A stretch of 7,102 nt of DNA from Streptosporangiaceae bacterium. GTDB taxonomy: Bacteria; Actinomycetota; Actinomycetes; Streptosporangiales; Streptosporangiaceae. The stretch is taken from the NCBI GenBank assembly GCA_030039095.1, contig JASHQP010000714.1:1-7102 (forward strand), read 5' to 3'. Both the position numbers and the translations under genes were made by a program. Shown piece by piece: positions 5,608 to 7,102 of this stretch. The notes under the pieces are model-generated. The model worked only from the letters and a program-made list of their open reading frames with translations, did not search any database and was not told the origin of the DNA. Positions within the stretch are counted from its first letter, which is position 1. Every line of letters begins with the position of its first letter.

Positions 5608-7102
5608 TCATTGCTGCCCGGCGCCGGTTTCGCGGCGCGCGGTCGCGATCAGGGCGTCCTGCGCCTGCCGGTAGGCCGTGCGCCAGCGGCGCGCCTCCTC
5701 CGCCCGCTCGGCCGCCTGCGCTTGCACCTCCGCTGCCATGCGCGCGACCTCGGCCGGGGCGGCACCGCCGAGGCCCGTCCGGTCCTGCACGATCTGCCGG
5801 GGATCGAGCACGGCGGACAGGTCGTGCCCGGCCAGCCGCAGCGGCTGGCCGGTGACCGCGGCCGCCGCCCGGTCGAGCAGCGGCCCGTCGATGTCGATGC
5901 CGCGCAGGCCGGCCGCGCTGGCCTCGCGCACCGCGTGGCCGACCACCCGGTAGGCGGTCCGGTAGTCGATGCCGCACGCCTGCATGATGTACTCGGCCAG
6001 ATCGGTGGCCTGGGAGAAGCCCGATTCCAGCGCGGCCGCCATCCGGGCCGTGTTGACCTCGAGCGTCGCCACCACGCCCCGGCTCAGCCTGGTCGTGCGC
6101 AGCGCGAGCTCCAGCGCTCTCGGCACTTCGCCGTACGCGAAGATCAGGTTGTCGCTGCGCGCGGACGGGGTCTTGGCCACCGCGAGCAGGGCGGTCAGCT
6201 TGCCGATGAGCGTGCCGGCGGCGCCGCGGATGATCGACAGCGCATAGGGATTGCGCTTCTGCGGCATCAGCACGCTGGCCCGGCTGTAGCCGTCGGCCAG
6301 GCTCACGTAGTCGAACTCCTGGCTCGCCCAGATCTCCAGGTCCTCGGCCAGCTTGGACTGGGTCAGCAGCAGCCCGGCCGCTGCGGCGAGCATGTCGACG
6401 AGGCCGTCGGTCTGCCACATGGCGTCGCGTGTGTGCTCCGCGATCGCCCGGAAGCCGAGCAGCCTGGCCACGTTCGCCCGGTCGGTGCGCAGCCGGGTTC
6501 CGTTCACGCAGCCCGCCCCGCCGGGGCTGGCGTCGGTCCAGGCCAGCGCCTCGTCGAGGCGCCCGCACTCGCGCAGCACCGGGAAGGCGAAGGACAGCAG
6601 GTAGTGGCCGAACGAGGACGGCTGCGCGTGCTGCAGGTAGGTCTGGTCGGCCATCAGCGTCCCGGTGTGCCGGCCGGCCACGGCGCCCAGCTCGGCGCCC
6701 AGGTCGGCGGCCGCCTCGATCAGGTCGGTCAGCGCGTCACGCAGGCACAGCCGGAACGCGATCCGCAGGGCCTCGCGGCGCGGACGGCCCGCGTGCAGCC
6801 AGCCGGCCACATCGCCGACGCGGCCGGCGAAGTAGCGCTCACGGGAGTTGTAGGGCTCCCCGTAGCCTGGCTCGTACGGAAACTGCTCCGCGGGCATCAG
6901 CAGCGTCTCGAGCAGCAGTGCGAGCAGGCCGCGCGCCGCATCCGCCGGTATCACCCCGGCACCGGCCAGGTCGAGCACGTGCGCGAGGTCGGCCAGGTTC
7001 ATGCCCTGATGCAGCAGCGGCGCGTCGGCGTTCTCGAGCTCGAACCCGGCGGCGATCAGCTCGGCGGCGGGCGGCCCGGCGGGCGGCCCGGCCGTGGTTC
7101 CG
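5608..7102 (-). CDS. Argininosuccinate-lyase-fold C-N lyase, divergent; 5' end probably off the window
   Basis: Member of the fumarase/aspartase superfamily, which cleaves C-N or C-O bonds with release of fumarate and acts as a tetramer. Numbering from the ATG at 7002: the superfamily signature is ASVLMPQKRNP (242-252), with S243 at the catalytic-serine position and K249 conserved. QTYLQHAQP (120-128) matches conserved region 2. AGWLHAGRPRRE (66-77) occupies the place of the ArgH motif GRLHTGRSRND. DRTGLGG (407-413) matches the C-terminal domain. True ArgH features are altered: the region-2 His is Tyr122, and the Ser and Asn of GRSRND are Pro74 and Arg76. The substrate is therefore probably not argininosuccinate. 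The ATG at 7002 has no usable Shine-Dalgarno, and the frame stays open to the window edge with sequence that fits the fold (LENADAPLLHQG), so translation likely starts upstream of the window. It precedes the DUF1116 gene by 22 bp. Confidence 0.87.
   Translation of the reverse strand, partial: GTTAGPPAGPPAAELIAAGFELENADAPLLHQGMNLADLAHVLDLAGAGVIPADAARGLLALLLETLLMPAEQFPYEPGYGEPYNSRERYFAGRVGDVAGWLHAGRPRREALRIAFRLCLRDALTDLIEAAADLGAELGAVAGRHTGTLMADQTYLQHAQPSSFGHYLLSFAFPVLRECGRLDEALAWTDASPGGAGCVNGTRLRTDRANVARLLGFRAIAEHTRDAMWQTDGLVDMLAAAAGLLLTQSKLAEDLEIWASQEFDYVSLADGYSRASVLMPQKRNPYALSIIRGAAGTLIGKLTALLAVAKTPSARSDNLIFAYGEVPRALELALRTTRLSRGVVATLEVNTARMAAALESGFSQATDLAEYIMQACGIDYRTAYRVVGHAVREASAAGLRGIDIDGPLLDRAAAAVTGQPLRLAGHDLSAVLDPRQIVQDRTGLGGAAPAEVARMAAEVQAQAAERAEEARRWRTAYRQAQDALIATARRETGAGQQ

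Noticed and set aside
4260..5855. 531-residue open frame on the plus strand opposite DUF1116 and the lyase
   Set aside because: It is antisense to conserved motifs of both genes, with Arg/Gly/Pro/His-rich composition and no recognisable domain.
5582..6568. 328-residue minus-strand frame overlapping the lyase
   Set aside because: It is the lyase read in another frame (Arg/Gly/Pro-rich), while the lyase frame carries the superfamily signature.
7067..7090. Two tandem copies of a 12-bp GCGGGCGGCCCG unit
   Set aside because: It lies in the open lyase frame and encodes AGPP twice; two GC-only copies are too few to call a meaningful repeat element.
5608..7102. Calling the lyase argH
   Set aside because: The GRSRND and THLQ motifs of true argininosuccinate lyase are altered, and the neighbour is DUF1116 rather than arginine biosynthesis genes.
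1..7102. CRISPR array, tRNA, rRNA, transposase or attachment site
   Set aside because: No spaced direct repeats, cloverleaf-like sequence, rRNA-like segment, transposase motif or target-site duplication was seen in reading both strands.

Overview
The window is very GC-rich with strong G/C third-position bias, G/C-rich coding frames on both strands, GTG start use and actinobacterial-type gene families. It most likely comes from the chromosome of a high-GC actinomycete; I cannot name a genus. There are seven well-supported protein genes, one likely small gene, and no RNA gene, insertion sequence or CRISPR array.

Layout: (1) 1-693 (+), the 3' part of a short-chain dehydrogenase/reductase whose N-terminal cofactor glycine motif lies off the left edge. 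(2) 742-1398 (-), an XRE-type helix-turn-helix/cupin regulator, convergent with the SDR. (3) A 126-bp divergent intergenic region (1399-1524) with promoter-like hexamers and an 18-bp imperfect palindrome over the ribosome binding site of the next gene. (4) A rightward run, probably an operon: FAD-dependent CoA-disulfide-reductase-like enzyme (1525-2859), small Arg-rich protein (2861-3115), DsrE-fold protein resembling the MSMEG_0572/Sll0783 family (3169-3657), and OsmC-family protein (3709-4155). (5) A leftward pair: an argininosuccinate-lyase-fold enzyme (5608 to beyond 7102) followed 22 bp later by a DUF1116 protein (4137-5585). Its 3' end overlaps the osmC-like gene tail to tail by 19 bp.

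Working model: the XRE/cupin protein controls the divergent run, which combines a flavin disulfide reductase-like protein, a DsrE-fold single-cysteine protein and an OsmC-type two-cysteine protein. This looks like a thiol, persulfide or peroxide handling module, but the substrate is unknown. The leftward pair looks like a catabolic unit. DUF1116 proteins are relatives of E. coli YlbE/AllG, part of the FdrA-linked oxamate carbamoyltransferase system. The lyase has the fumarase/aspartase superfamily signature but has lost several residues typical of true argininosuccinate lyase, so it probably acts on another C-N bonded succinyl-type substrate.

The points most worth a second look are the degenerate nucleotide-binding motif in the flavoenzyme, the palindrome over its ribosome binding site, the divergent lyase beside DUF1116, and the unrecognised small basic protein embedded in the redox operon.
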